This document shows, piece after piece, positions 25,712-33,910 of a stretch of DNA of 64,000 nucleotides. The stretch spans positions 2,666,001-2,730,000 of the forward strand of contig NZ_JAYRYK010000001.1 in assembly GCF_041916975.1 (NCBI RefSeq). The letters are read 5' to 3'. The position numbers and the translations under genes are program-made. The notes beneath the pieces are model-generated. The model was not told the DNA's origin, searched no databases, and worked only from the letters and a program-made list of their open reading frames with translations. Numbering within the stretch: position 1 is the stretch's first letter; the number at the start of each line of letters is the position of its first letter. This DNA is from Sphingosinicella sp041916975. GTDB lineage: Bacteria > Pseudomonadota > Alphaproteobacteria > Sphingomonadales > Sphingomonadaceae.

Positions 25712-27736
25712 TCAGGCAAGACCGATACTGGTGACGGCAAGGTCGATGAGCTTGATGCCGATGAACGGCGCGACGAGACCGCCGAGGCCGTAAACCGCGA
25801 GGTTACGGGAGAGCAGCGGCCCGGCCGCCATCGGGCGGTAGCGGACGCCCTTCAGTGCGAGCGGCACGAGACAGGGGATGATGAGTGCGTTGAAGATGAT
25901 CGCCGACAGGATCGCGCTTTCGGGCGATCCCAGCCCCATGACGTTGAGCACGCCGAGCCCGGGATAGAGCACCACGAACATCGCCGGAATGATCGCGAAA
26001 TATTTCGCGACGTCGTTCGCGATCGAAAAGGTGGTGAGTGCACCGCGCGTCATCAGGAGTTGCTTCCCGAGGCCGACGATCTCGATCAGCTTTGTGGGGT
26101 CGCTGTCGAGATCGACCATGTTGCCCGCCTCGCGCGCCGCCTGCGTGCCCGTGTTCATGGCAACGCCGACATCGGCCTGCGCGAGTGCGGGAGCATCGTT
26201 GGTGCCGTCGCCGCACATGGCGACGAGGCGTCCACCTGCCTGCTCGCGGCGGATGAGCGCGAGCTTGTCTTCGGGCGTCGCTTCGGCAAGGAAATCGTCG
26301 ACGCCAGCCTCGGCGGCAATCGCCGCGGCGGTGAGCGGATTGTCGCCGGTGATCATCACCGTGCGAATGCCCATGCGGCGAAGCTCCGCAAAGCGTTCGC
26401 GTACGCCCGCCTTCACGACGTCCGACAGCGCGACGGCGCCGAGCAGACGCCCGTCGCGCACGACGGCGAGCGGCGTGGCGCCCGAACGGGCGATCTCGTT
26501 GGTGATGCGCGTGAGTTCCGCGGCCGCAGGCGTATCGGCAAGCGCGGGCTCCGCCTTCAGGATGGAATCGACGGCGCCCTTCCGAATGATGCTGCCTGCA
26601 ACCTCGATCCCGGATACGCGCGTCTGTGCCGTGAACGGGATCACGCGCGCGTCTGCAGGGAGTGTGCGCGTGGCGACGGCGTAGCGCTCGCGCGCCAGCA
26701 CGACGATCGAGCGGCCTTCCGGCGTCTCGTCGGCAAGGCTCGCGAGCGTGGCGGCGTTCGCCAGCGTTTCCACATCGATACCGGAGAGCGGCCGGAAGGC
26801 CGTTGCCTGACGGTCGCCGATGGTGATCGTGCCCGTCTTGTCGAGCAGCAGCACGTCGACATCGCCCGCGGCTTCCACCGCGCGGCCGGATTTTGCGAGC
26901 ACGTTGAAACGCACCAGCCGGTCCATGCCCGCGATGCCGATCGCGGAGAGGAGCGCGGCGATCGTGGTGGGGATGAGCGTGATGAGCAGTGCCGCCAGCA
27001 CCGCGACCGGAACGCTGCCGCCCGCATAATCGGCAAAGCCGGGGATCGTTGAAACCGCGATCAGGAAGATGATGGTGAGCCCGACGAGCAGGATCGTGAG
27101 TGCGATCTCGTTGGGCGTCTTCTTCCGCTCGGCGCCTTCCACGAGCGCGATCATCCGGTCGAGAAAACCGTGCCCCGGTTCCTGCGTGACGCGGACCTTG
27201 ATGCGGTCTGAAATGACGCGCGTGCCTGCGGTGACGGCGCTGCGGTCGCCGCCCGCCTCGCGGATCACGGGGGCGCTCTCGCCGGTGATCGCGGCCTCGT
27301 TCACCGAGGCGACGCCTTCCACGACCTCGCCGTCGGCCGGGATGAGATCGCCGGTTTCGACGAGGACGAGTTCGCCCTTCCCGAGCTGCGCCGCGCCGAT
27401 CATCTCGTAGATATCGCCGACACCCACGAGCAGCTTCGCCTTAAGCTCGGACTTGGTGGCGCGCAGCGACGCCGCCTGCGCCCGTCCGCGTCCTTCGGCA
27501 AGCGCTTCCGCGAAGGTGCCGAACAGCACGGTGAGCCACAGCCACACGATAAGCTGCATCTGGAACGGCATGGAGAGGCGCTCGCCGCCGATGGCGAGGA
27601 GCACGGTGAGCAGAAGCGCGACAACTGCCGTGGTGAACAGCACCGGATTGCGCACGAGCTGGCGCGGATCGAGCTTCAACACCGCATCGCGCATCGCGGG
27701 GATCACGAGGTCTGCCGAGAACATGGATTTGGTCAT
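25712..27736 (-). CDS. kdpB: K+-transporting P-type ATPase, catalytic subunit B
   Basis: A 674-residue P-type ATPase subunit. It has the phosphorylation motif DKTGT with D299 (VLLLDKTGTITIGD), the TGES dephosphorylation motif in AAITGESAPVI, MCGDGTNDAPALAQADVGVAMNTGTQAAREAGNMVDLDSDPTKLIEIV at the hinge, and family membrane helices. It hydrolyses ATP to drive K+ uptake through KdpA. It lies 12 bases downstream of kdpA in the same transcript. Confidence 0.97.
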   Translation of the reverse strand: MTKSMFSADLVIPAMRDAVLKLDPRQLVRNPVLFTTAVVALLLTVLLAIGGERLSMPFQMQLIVWLWLTVLFGTFAEALAEGRGRAQAASLRATKSELKAKLLVGVGDIYEMIGAAQLGKGELVLVETGDLIPADGEVVEGVASVNEAAITGESAPVIREAGGDRSAVTAGTRVISDRIKVRVTQEPGHGFLDRMIALVEGAERKKTPNEIALTILLVGLTIIFLIAVSTIPGFADYAGGSVPVAVLAALLITLIPTTIAALLSAIGIAGMDRLVRFNVLAKSGRAVEAAGDVDVLLLDKTGTITIGDRQATAFRPLSGIDVETLANAATLASLADETPEGRSIVVLARERYAVATRTLPADARVIPFTAQTRVSGIEVAGSIIRKGAVDSILKAEPALADTPAAAELTRITNEIARSGATPLAVVRDGRLLGAVALSDVVKAGVRERFAELRRMGIRTVMITGDNPLTAAAIAAEAGVDDFLAEATPEDKLALIRREQAGGRLVAMCGDGTNDAPALAQADVGVAMNTGTQAAREAGNMVDLDSDPTKLIEIVGLGKQLLMTRGALTTFSIANDVAKYFAIIPAMFVVLYPGLGVLNVMGLGSPESAILSAIIFNALIIPCLVPLALKGVRYRPMAAGPLLSRNLAVYGLGGLVAPFIGIKLIDLAVTSIGLA

Positions 27737-27748
27737 GGGAGTTGTCCC

Positions 27749-29452
27749 TCAGAAGAGGTCGCCGCGCAGCATCGCGATATGGTCCGCAACCGGACCGAGC
27801 ACGAGGCCGGGGAGGAAGGTGAGACCGCCGACGATGAGGATGATCCCGACGAGGAGACCGATCCACAGCGCGCCCGTGGTGGGAAACGAACCCGCGGTTG
27901 CGGGCGTGTATTTCTTCGCCGCGAGGCTGCCCGCGATGGCGAGCACGGGCACGATCACGAAGAACCGCCCGAGCCACATCGCGATGCCGAGAAGGGCATT
28001 GTACCACGGCGTACCCGCGGTAAGCCCAGCGAAGGCGGAGCCGTTGTTCCCGGCCGCCGACGTGAAGGCATAGAGGATTTCCGAAAAGCCGTGCGGCCCC
28101 TTGTTGAGCGGGCCCGCGAGGCCTGCCGTGTTTACCGCGCTCAGTGCCGTGAGACCGAGAATGGCGAGCGGCAGGACGGCGATCGCGAGCACGGCGAGCT
28201 TCACCTCGCGTGCCTCGATCTTCTTGCCGACATATTCGGGCGTCCGCCCGACCATCAGCCCGGCGACGAACACGGCGAGCAAGGCGAACAGCAGGAAGCC
28301 GTAGATGCCCGCGCCGACGCCGCCCACAACGACCTCGCCAAGCTGCATGTTGAACAGCGGGATCAGGCCGCCGAGCGGCGTGAAGCTGTCGTGCATGGCG
28401 TTGACGGCGCCGCACGAGGCGGCCGTGGTGACGACCGCGAAGAGTGCCGAAGCGGCAATGCCGAAGCGAACCTCCTTGCCTTCCATGTTGCCGCCGGAAA
28501 CGCCGAGGCCGTGCAGGATCGGATTGCCTGCGGCCTCCTGCCAATAGGTGACGGTCACACCCGCGATGAACAGCACGAGCATGGCGGCGAGGATCGCCCA
28601 GCCCTGCCGCGTGTTGCCCACGGCCTTGCCGAACGTCCACGTGAGGCCGACGCCGATCGCGAAGATCGACAGCATCTGTACGAGGTTCGTGAGCGCGCCC
28701 GGATTTTCGAACGGGTGCGCGCTGTTCGCATTGAAGAAGCCGCCGCCGTTGGTGCCGAGCATCTTGATCGCTTCCTGGCTGGCAACGGGCCCGAGCGCGA
28801 TCGTCTGCTTTGCGCCTTCCAGCGAGACGGCATCGACCGAGGCGGCGAGCGTTTGCGGTACGCCGCTCGCGATCAGGTACACGGCATAAACGAACGCGAT
28901 CGGCAGCAGCAGATAGAGCGTGATGCGCGTGATATCCGCCCACACGTTGCCCACCGTGGCGGCCTCTCGCCGCGCGAACCCGCGGAACAGCGCGAAGGCG
29001 ACCGCAATGCCCGTCGCGGCCGACAGGAAATTGTGGATGGCGAGGCCAAGCATCTGGGAGAGGTTCGAAAGCGCCGCTTCGCCCGAATACCACTGCCAGT
29101 TGGTGTTGGTGGTGAAGCTGATCGCGGTGTTCATCGCGCCGTCCGGTCCCAGCGCTGCAAGGCCGCGCGGATTCAGCGGCAGCACGTCCTGAAGCCGCAG
29201 CACCGCATAGGTGAACAGCAGGAGCGCCAGATTGAACAGGAGGAGATGCAGCGCATAGCGCCGCCAGCCCTGCTCCGCTGAAGGGTCGATCCCCGCGAGC
29301 CTGTAGAAGCCGTTTTCAACCGGCCCCAGAATGCGGTGAAGCGGTGTCCGCCGCCCTTCGTAGAGCGCGAACAGCCACAGGCCCATCGGCTTGGTGAGGG
29401 CCAGCAGCAGGCCCACGAACAGCGCGATGAGCGCCCATCCCTGGTAGGTCAT
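27749..29452 (-). CDS. kdpA: K+-transporting ATPase channel subunit A
   Basis: A 567-residue membrane subunit that binds and passes K+. Landmarks are FTTNTNWQWYSGE, GTNGGGFFNANSAHPFENP and GNNGSAFAGL, three of the pore-loop repeats, plus about ten hydrophobic helices. The chosen ATG at 29452 starts MTYQGWALIALF. The frame extends upstream only over the separate kdpF gene. Confidence 0.97.
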   Translation of the reverse strand: MTYQGWALIALFVGLLLALTKPMGLWLFALYEGRRTPLHRILGPVENGFYRLAGIDPSAEQGWRRYALHLLLFNLALLLFTYAVLRLQDVLPLNPRGLAALGPDGAMNTAISFTTNTNWQWYSGEAALSNLSQMLGLAIHNFLSAATGIAVAFALFRGFARREAATVGNVWADITRITLYLLLPIAFVYAVYLIASGVPQTLAASVDAVSLEGAKQTIALGPVASQEAIKMLGTNGGGFFNANSAHPFENPGALTNLVQMLSIFAIGVGLTWTFGKAVGNTRQGWAILAAMLVLFIAGVTVTYWQEAAGNPILHGLGVSGGNMEGKEVRFGIAASALFAVVTTAASCGAVNAMHDSFTPLGGLIPLFNMQLGEVVVGGVGAGIYGFLLFALLAVFVAGLMVGRTPEYVGKKIEAREVKLAVLAIAVLPLAILGLTALSAVNTAGLAGPLNKGPHGFSEILYAFTSAAGNNGSAFAGLTAGTPWYNALLGIAMWLGRFFVIVPVLAIAGSLAAKKYTPATAGSFPTTGALWIGLLVGIILIVGGLTFLPGLVLGPVADHIAMLRGDLF

Positions 29453-29465
29453 CGGGAGGTTCCGA

Positions 29466-29555
29466 TCAGAAGCGCTCGGGCCGCAGCAACGCGGCCACGA
29501 GATAGAGGAGAAGGCCGAGCGCGGTTGCGCCGGCAAGGATCAGGTGCAGGGTCAT
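29466..29555 (-). CDS. kdpF: K+-transporting ATPase small subunit F
   Basis: A 29-residue hydrophobic peptide in front of kdpA, with 13 bases between. It starts MTLHLILAGATALGLLLYLV and ends with ALLRPERF, the usual KdpF ending of one membrane helix followed by a charged tail. It stabilises the KdpABC complex. Confidence 0.93.
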   Translation of the reverse strand: MTLHLILAGATALGLLLYLVAALLRPERF

Positions 29556-29566
29556 GGGCTGCGCCT

Positions 29567-29650
29567 TCAGGCGTCGTCGCAAACGCGGACGAGCGCCAGC
29601 GTCGCAAGAACCAGCCCGCCCAGCAGGGCGAGCCATGGCAGGTCCGGCAT
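29567..29650 (-). CDS. Small membrane peptide preceding kdpF
   Basis: A 27-residue open frame, MPDLPWLALLGGLVLATLAL followed by VRVCDDA: one membrane helix with an acidic, Cys-containing tail. GGAG is seven bases before the ATG and kdpF starts 11 bases after its stop, so it is well placed to be translated as the first gene of the Kdp transcript. An in-frame ATG at 29677 would make it 36 residues. I have seen similar tiny frames before kdpF in other genomes, but no function is known to me. It may be a second small subunit or a leader. Confidence 0.6.
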   Translation of the reverse strand: MPDLPWLALLGGLVLATLALVRVCDDA

Positions 29651-29809
29651 GAGGAATCTCCGTGCGAGCGCCTTCATGGCGCAGCCCACGAGATAGGCGT
29701 TGCCGCCATTAAGGTTCGACGGCGAATGGGGGCCTTTGGCATTAAGATTTCATAGTGAAGCCTGCCCCGCCGTGGTGTTTGCACGCGGCACGGTCTAGAT
29801 TTCAGGGCG
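29651..29809. promoter_or_regulatory. kdp / kdpD divergent regulatory region with direct repeat
   Basis: CATTAAGGTTC at 29707 and CATTAAGATTTC at 29740 form a direct repeat 33 bases apart, about three helical turns, in the gap between the kdp operon and kdpD. Tandem sites of this kind are used by OmpR-family regulators, so KdpE is the natural candidate. I cannot define the -35 and -10 boxes with confidence. Confidence 0.4.
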
Positions 29810-32449
29810 ATGGACAGCGAAGCCCGGCCTTCTCCCGACGCCTTGTTGCGTGCCGCACAGCGCGAGGGGCGCGGTACGCTCAAGATTTTCCTCGGCGCCG
29901 CGCCGGGCGTCGGCAAGACGTTCGAAATGCTGCGCGACGGCGCGGAACGGCTGAAAGCGGGCGTGGATACGGTGGTTGCGATCGTGGAAACGCACGGCCG
30001 CGCGGAAACCGCCGCGCTGCTGGAGCCCTTCGAGGTGATCCCCCGCCGCCTCATCGACTATCAGGGCCACGTGCTCGAGGAGATGGACCTCGACGCCGTG
30101 CTCGCGCGCCGACCCGCGCTCGCGCTCGTTGATGAATATGCGCACAGCAACGTCGAAGGCAGCCGCCATCCCAAGCGCTGGCAGGATGTCGCCGAACTGC
30201 TGGATGCCGGGATCGACGTCTACACCACGCTCAACATCCAGCACGTCGAAAGCCTGAACGACGTCGTCGCCAGCTTCACCCGCGTGCGCGTGCGCGAAAC
30301 CGTGCCCGACAGCGTGTTCGAGGGCGCGGAGATCGAGGTTGTCGATCTGCCGCCCGATGAACTCATCGAGCGGCTGAAGGAAGGCAAGGTTTACGTCCCC
30401 GCTGAGGCCTCACGCGCGCTCGGTCATTTCTTCTCGAAACAGAACCTCTCGGCGCTTCGCGAAATGGCGCTCCGCCGCGCGGCACTTACCGTCGATCAGG
30501 CGATGCTCGAGCATCTCGACGCCTATGCCGTGCCCGGCACGTTCGCGGGCGGCGAGCGCGTCCTCGTTGCGGTGAGCGAGCTTCCCGGCAGCGAAACGCT
30601 GGTGCGCGCGGGAAAGCGGCTCGCCGATGCGCTGCGCGCACCGTGGCAGGCGATCTATATCGAAACGCCGCGCGCCGCGACCTTCGACGAGGCGGACAAG
30701 CGCCGCGTCGCCGATGCGCTTCGCCTTGCCGCCAATCTCGGCGCGACGATCGCGACCATCCCGGCCGAAAGCGTGATCGAGGGGCTCAAGACGCATCTCG
30801 AAGGAATGCGCGCCACGCAGCTCGTGATCGGCAAATCGACGCGCAGCTGGTGGTTCGAATTGCGCCACGGCTCGGTCGTCGATGCCATGCTGCGCGAGGG
30901 CGAAGGCCTTGCCGTTCATGTCATTCCGGCGGAAAGCGCGCCGCTTCGGCAGCGGTCCGCACCCGCGAAAGGGTGGGGGAGTCCGCGCGACTATGCACTC
31001 ATTGCAGCCGCGGTTGCGCTGACGACGCTGATCGGCAGGCTCGCGCAGCCGCTGATCGGCACGGGCGGCGTCGATCTCATCTATCTGCTGCCGGTGATTG
31101 CCGCGGCGGGCCGCTTTGGATCGCGGCCGGGTCTGGTCGCGGCGCTGGCGTCGGCGCTTGCCTATAATTTCTTCTTCCTGCCGCCGCTCTACACCTTCAC
31201 GATTGCCGATCCGCAGAGCGTGCTCACCCTGTTCGTGCTGCTCGGGATCGCCACGTTCACGGCCGAGCTTGCGAGCCGGCTCAAAGCCCGCGCGACGCTC
31301 GGCGCTCGCAGCGCGCAGGAAAATGCCGCCGTCGCCGCATTCGGCCAGGCGCTGGCGCGTGCGTCGGACTGGGAAACGACGAGCCGCATCGTCTGCGCGG
31401 AAATGGCCCGTATCCTAGGCGTGCGTACGGTCCTGCTCAAGGAACGGGACGGCGCGCTTGTGAGCGTCGCGGCGTTCCCGGAAGGCGCAGTGCTCGGCCC
31501 CGTCGACATGGCTGCGGCCGACTGGGCGTGGAGTCGCGGCGAGCCGGCCGGCGCGGGTTCCGCGACGCTGAATGCGGCGGACTGGCAGTTCCAGCCGCTG
31601 CGAACGGCGCTTGGTATTCTCGCCGTCGTGGGTCTTTCAAAGGAGGACGGGCGCGAACCCGTCGGCGCCGACCGCGCCGTGCTGCTGTCGACGCTGCTCG
31701 GTCAGGCCGCGCTCGCCCATGAGCGCCTGAAGCTGGATGACGAGCTGCGGACGGTCACGGTGCTGAAGGAGCGCGACCGTCTGCGCGCCGCGCTGCTCTC
31801 CTCGATCGGTCACGATCTCCGCACACCGCTGACATCGGTTTCGGGCGCGGTCGATGCGATTGCTGCCGAGCATCCGAACTCGGCGACGCTGCCCATCGCG
31901 CGCGCCGAAATCGCGAAGCTGCGCCGCTTTCTCGACAACCTGCTCGACATGGTCCGCATCGATACCGGCCGCTTGACGCCGAAGCCCGAGCCGATCGACC
32001 TTACCGACGCCGTGGCAAGCGCGGTTCACGATCTGAAGGCGCTGCTCACCGAGTCCCACATCGATCTCAAGGTGCCCGCCAATCTGCCGCTCGTCTCCGC
32101 CGACCCGACACTGCTTCACCACATCCTGCTCAACCTCCTCACCAACGCGGCACAGCACGGCGGCGGCAGGATCGTGATCGAGGGAAGGCGCGTGCCCGAT
32201 GCCGTTACTCTGTCGGTGGGCGATTCGGGGCCAGGGCTGCCGGAGACGGGCAGCGCGCCCTTCGCCGCCTTCAAGACGGGCCGCGGCACCGATCAGAACC
32301 AGGGCAGCGGCCTTGGCCTTGCGATCGTGAAGGGCTTCGCGGATGCGATGGAGCTGAGCGTGAGCGCCAGCAACCAGGATGGTGCCGGCTCGCTCTTCAC
32401 GATCGTGTTTCCCGAAGATGTCGTCGTGAAGAATTCGAAGGCGGACTAA
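29810..32449 (+). CDS. kdpD: Osmosensitive K+ channel histidine kinase
   Basis: An 879-residue sensor kinase. Residues 1-215 are the KdpD N-domain with the Walker A-like GAAPGVGKTFEML and the LVDEYAHSN stretch. A USP-like domain spans about 240-365. Four membrane helices follow from about 395 to 490 with YNFFFLPPLYTFTIADPQ. A GAF region follows, then the HisKA box with H668 in SSIGHDLRTPLTSVSGAVDAI, and the ATPase N- and G-boxes in LLNLLTNAAQHG and GSGLGLAIVKGFADAM. It senses low K+ or turgor and phosphorylates KdpE. Only a weak AGGG precedes the ATG. It is divergent from kdpFABC-E. Confidence 0.95.
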   Translation: MDSEARPSPDALLRAAQREGRGTLKIFLGAAPGVGKTFEMLRDGAERLKAGVDTVVAIVETHGRAETAALLEPFEVIPRRLIDYQGHVLEEMDLDAVLARRPALALVDEYAHSNVEGSRHPKRWQDVAELLDAGIDVYTTLNIQHVESLNDVVASFTRVRVRETVPDSVFEGAEIEVVDLPPDELIERLKEGKVYVPAEASRALGHFFSKQNLSALREMALRRAALTVDQAMLEHLDAYAVPGTFAGGERVLVAVSELPGSETLVRAGKRLADALRAPWQAIYIETPRAATFDEADKRRVADALRLAANLGATIATIPAESVIEGLKTHLEGMRATQLVIGKSTRSWWFELRHGSVVDAMLREGEGLAVHVIPAESAPLRQRSAPAKGWGSPRDYALIAAAVALTTLIGRLAQPLIGTGGVDLIYLLPVIAAAGRFGSRPGLVAALASALAYNFFFLPPLYTFTIADPQSVLTLFVLLGIATFTAELASRLKARATLGARSAQENAAVAAFGQALARASDWETTSRIVCAEMARILGVRTVLLKERDGALVSVAAFPEGAVLGPVDMAAADWAWSRGEPAGAGSATLNAADWQFQPLRTALGILAVVGLSKEDGREPVGADRAVLLSTLLGQAALAHERLKLDDELRTVTVLKERDRLRAALLSSIGHDLRTPLTSVSGAVDAIAAEHPNSATLPIARAEIAKLRRFLDNLLDMVRIDTGRLTPKPEPIDLTDAVASAVHDLKALLTESHIDLKVPANLPLVSADPTLLHHILLNLLTNAAQHGGGRIVIEGRRVPDAVTLSVGDSGPGLPETGSAPFAAFKTGRGTDQNQGSGLGLAIVKGFADAMELSVSASNQDGAGSLFTIVFPEDVVVKNSKAD

Positions 32450-32477
32450 CCGCGCGCGAAAACAGGCGGGATATATC

Positions 32478-32501
32478 GTTCCCGCTCATGAAGGCGGGAA
32501 C
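32478..32501. terminator. Hairpin between convergent kdpD and aldehyde dehydrogenase genes
   Basis: GTTCCCGC and GCGGGAAC are perfect 8-base arms with an 8-base loop, lying in the 36-base gap and over the last codons of the aldehyde dehydrogenase gene. There is no T-run, so its role as terminator is tentative. Confidence 0.4.
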
Positions 32502-33910
32502 ACCGCGTCGGCGAAGGCTTGGGTCATCGCGCCGTAGGGGCCCTTGAGTGCGGCCATCAGCGGGCTGTCGTCCGCGCATTCGAACACGGATTTGCTGTGC
32601 GTGAAGCCGATGAAGCCTTCGTAGCCGGAATGGCAGCCCATGCCGCTCGCGCCGATGCCGCCGAAGGGCAGCACGGGTTCCGCGCCCTGCAGGCCGAACA
32701 CATTGATGCCGATGCCGCCTGCGATCACGCTGGTCTGGAACACATCGGCGAGATCGCGTTCGCGCCCGACGAAATAGGCGGCGAGCGGGCGGTCGTGGCC
32801 GTTGATGTAGTCGACCGCTTCATCGAGCGAGGTGTAAGGCTTCACAGCCGTAACCGGCCCGAAGATCTCGTCGGTCATCACGCCCAGCGCCTCGCCGGGA
32901 CCGATCACCAGATACATCGGGATCTGCAGGCGTTCGGGATCGGGCGTGTCGCCGTTCAGCGAGATGACGGTGCAGCCGGCGGCTTCCGCCTCGCTGAGAT
33001 AGCCGAGGATGCGGTCGTAGTGGCGGCGGTTGATCGTGCCGGTCGCGTCGGGATGGCCCACGTAAGACGGATACATCGCCGACCACGTGGATTTCGCGAG
33101 CGCGATCCATTCGTCCAGCCGATGCGCGGGAACGAAGGCGTAGTCGGGCGACGTGCAGACCTGCCCGCCCTTGAACACGCGGTTGTAGAGGAAGCGCTCG
33201 ACAAGATCGGCGCTGACCCCGGATTCGGAAAACACGGTGGGGTTCTTGCCGCCGAGTTCCAGCGTCACGGGCGTCAGCCGCTCTGCCGCGAGCCGAAGGA
33301 CATTCCGGCCGATCTTGCTGCCGCCTGTGTAGGCAAGATGATCCCAGGGCAGCGTGCAGAAATATTCGGCGAACGCGATATCCTCGCCGCACACGACTGC
33401 GAGTTCGCTCTCGTCGAACGCCTCGGCGATGGCCTGGCGAAGGAGGGTGCTTGTCGCCTCGGTCTGCTCGGAGGCCTTGACGATCACGCGGTTCCCTGCC
33501 GCCAGCATGTCGTTCACCATCACGAGCGCGCATTCGATGGGGAAGTTCCATGGCGCGAGATTGCCGATCACACCTTTGGGCTGACGGATCACCCGCGCGC
33601 TCGACTGGCCGTGCACGTAGGCATTGAGCGGCCGCTCCGACGGCTGCATCCATTCGGCGAGCTGCGTCTGGATATAGCGGTTGCGCCCGAGCACGCCGCC
33701 GGTTTCGAAAAGGTCGGTCACCATCGGCGAGTGCGATCCGAAATCGGCGGCGAGGGTTTCCTGGAACCCCTTGCGGTTGCGCACCATCGCTGCCTCCAGC
33801 CGACGAAGGCGATCGAGACGCTCGTCGAGCGTCGGCATCATGTTGCGGCCGAACGCCGCCTTCTGGGCTTTGAACAGTCGATCGAGTTCCTGCGTTGTCG
33901 TATGCATCAT
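32486..33910 (-). CDS. Aldehyde dehydrogenase (coniferyl-aldehyde dehydrogenase type)
   Basis: A 474-residue class 3-like aldehyde dehydrogenase similar in layout to coniferyl aldehyde dehydrogenase. Seen are QPKGVIGNLAPWNFPIECALVMVNDMLAAGN, TLELGGKNPTVFSE with the general base Glu, GGQVCTSPDYAFV with the catalytic Cys, and LPFGGIGASGMGCHSGYEGF near the end. The ATG at 33910 overlaps the stop of the preceding gene by four bases (ATGA). It is the last gene of the six-gene minus-strand operon. It probably oxidises the aldehyde made by the preceding enzymes; the substrate is not evident. Confidence 0.88.
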   Translation of the reverse strand: MMHTTTQELDRLFKAQKAAFGRNMMPTLDERLDRLRRLEAAMVRNRKGFQETLAADFGSHSPMVTDLFETGGVLGRNRYIQTQLAEWMQPSERPLNAYVHGQSSARVIRQPKGVIGNLAPWNFPIECALVMVNDMLAAGNRVIVKASEQTEATSTLLRQAIAEAFDESELAVVCGEDIAFAEYFCTLPWDHLAYTGGSKIGRNVLRLAAERLTPVTLELGGKNPTVFSESGVSADLVERFLYNRVFKGGQVCTSPDYAFVPAHRLDEWIALAKSTWSAMYPSYVGHPDATGTINRRHYDRILGYLSEAEAAGCTVISLNGDTPDPERLQIPMYLVIGPGEALGVMTDEIFGPVTAVKPYTSLDEAVDYINGHDRPLAAYFVGRERDLADVFQTSVIAGGIGINVFGLQGAEPVLPFGGIGASGMGCHSGYEGFIGFTHSKSVFECADDSPLMAALKGPYGAMTQAFADAVFPPS

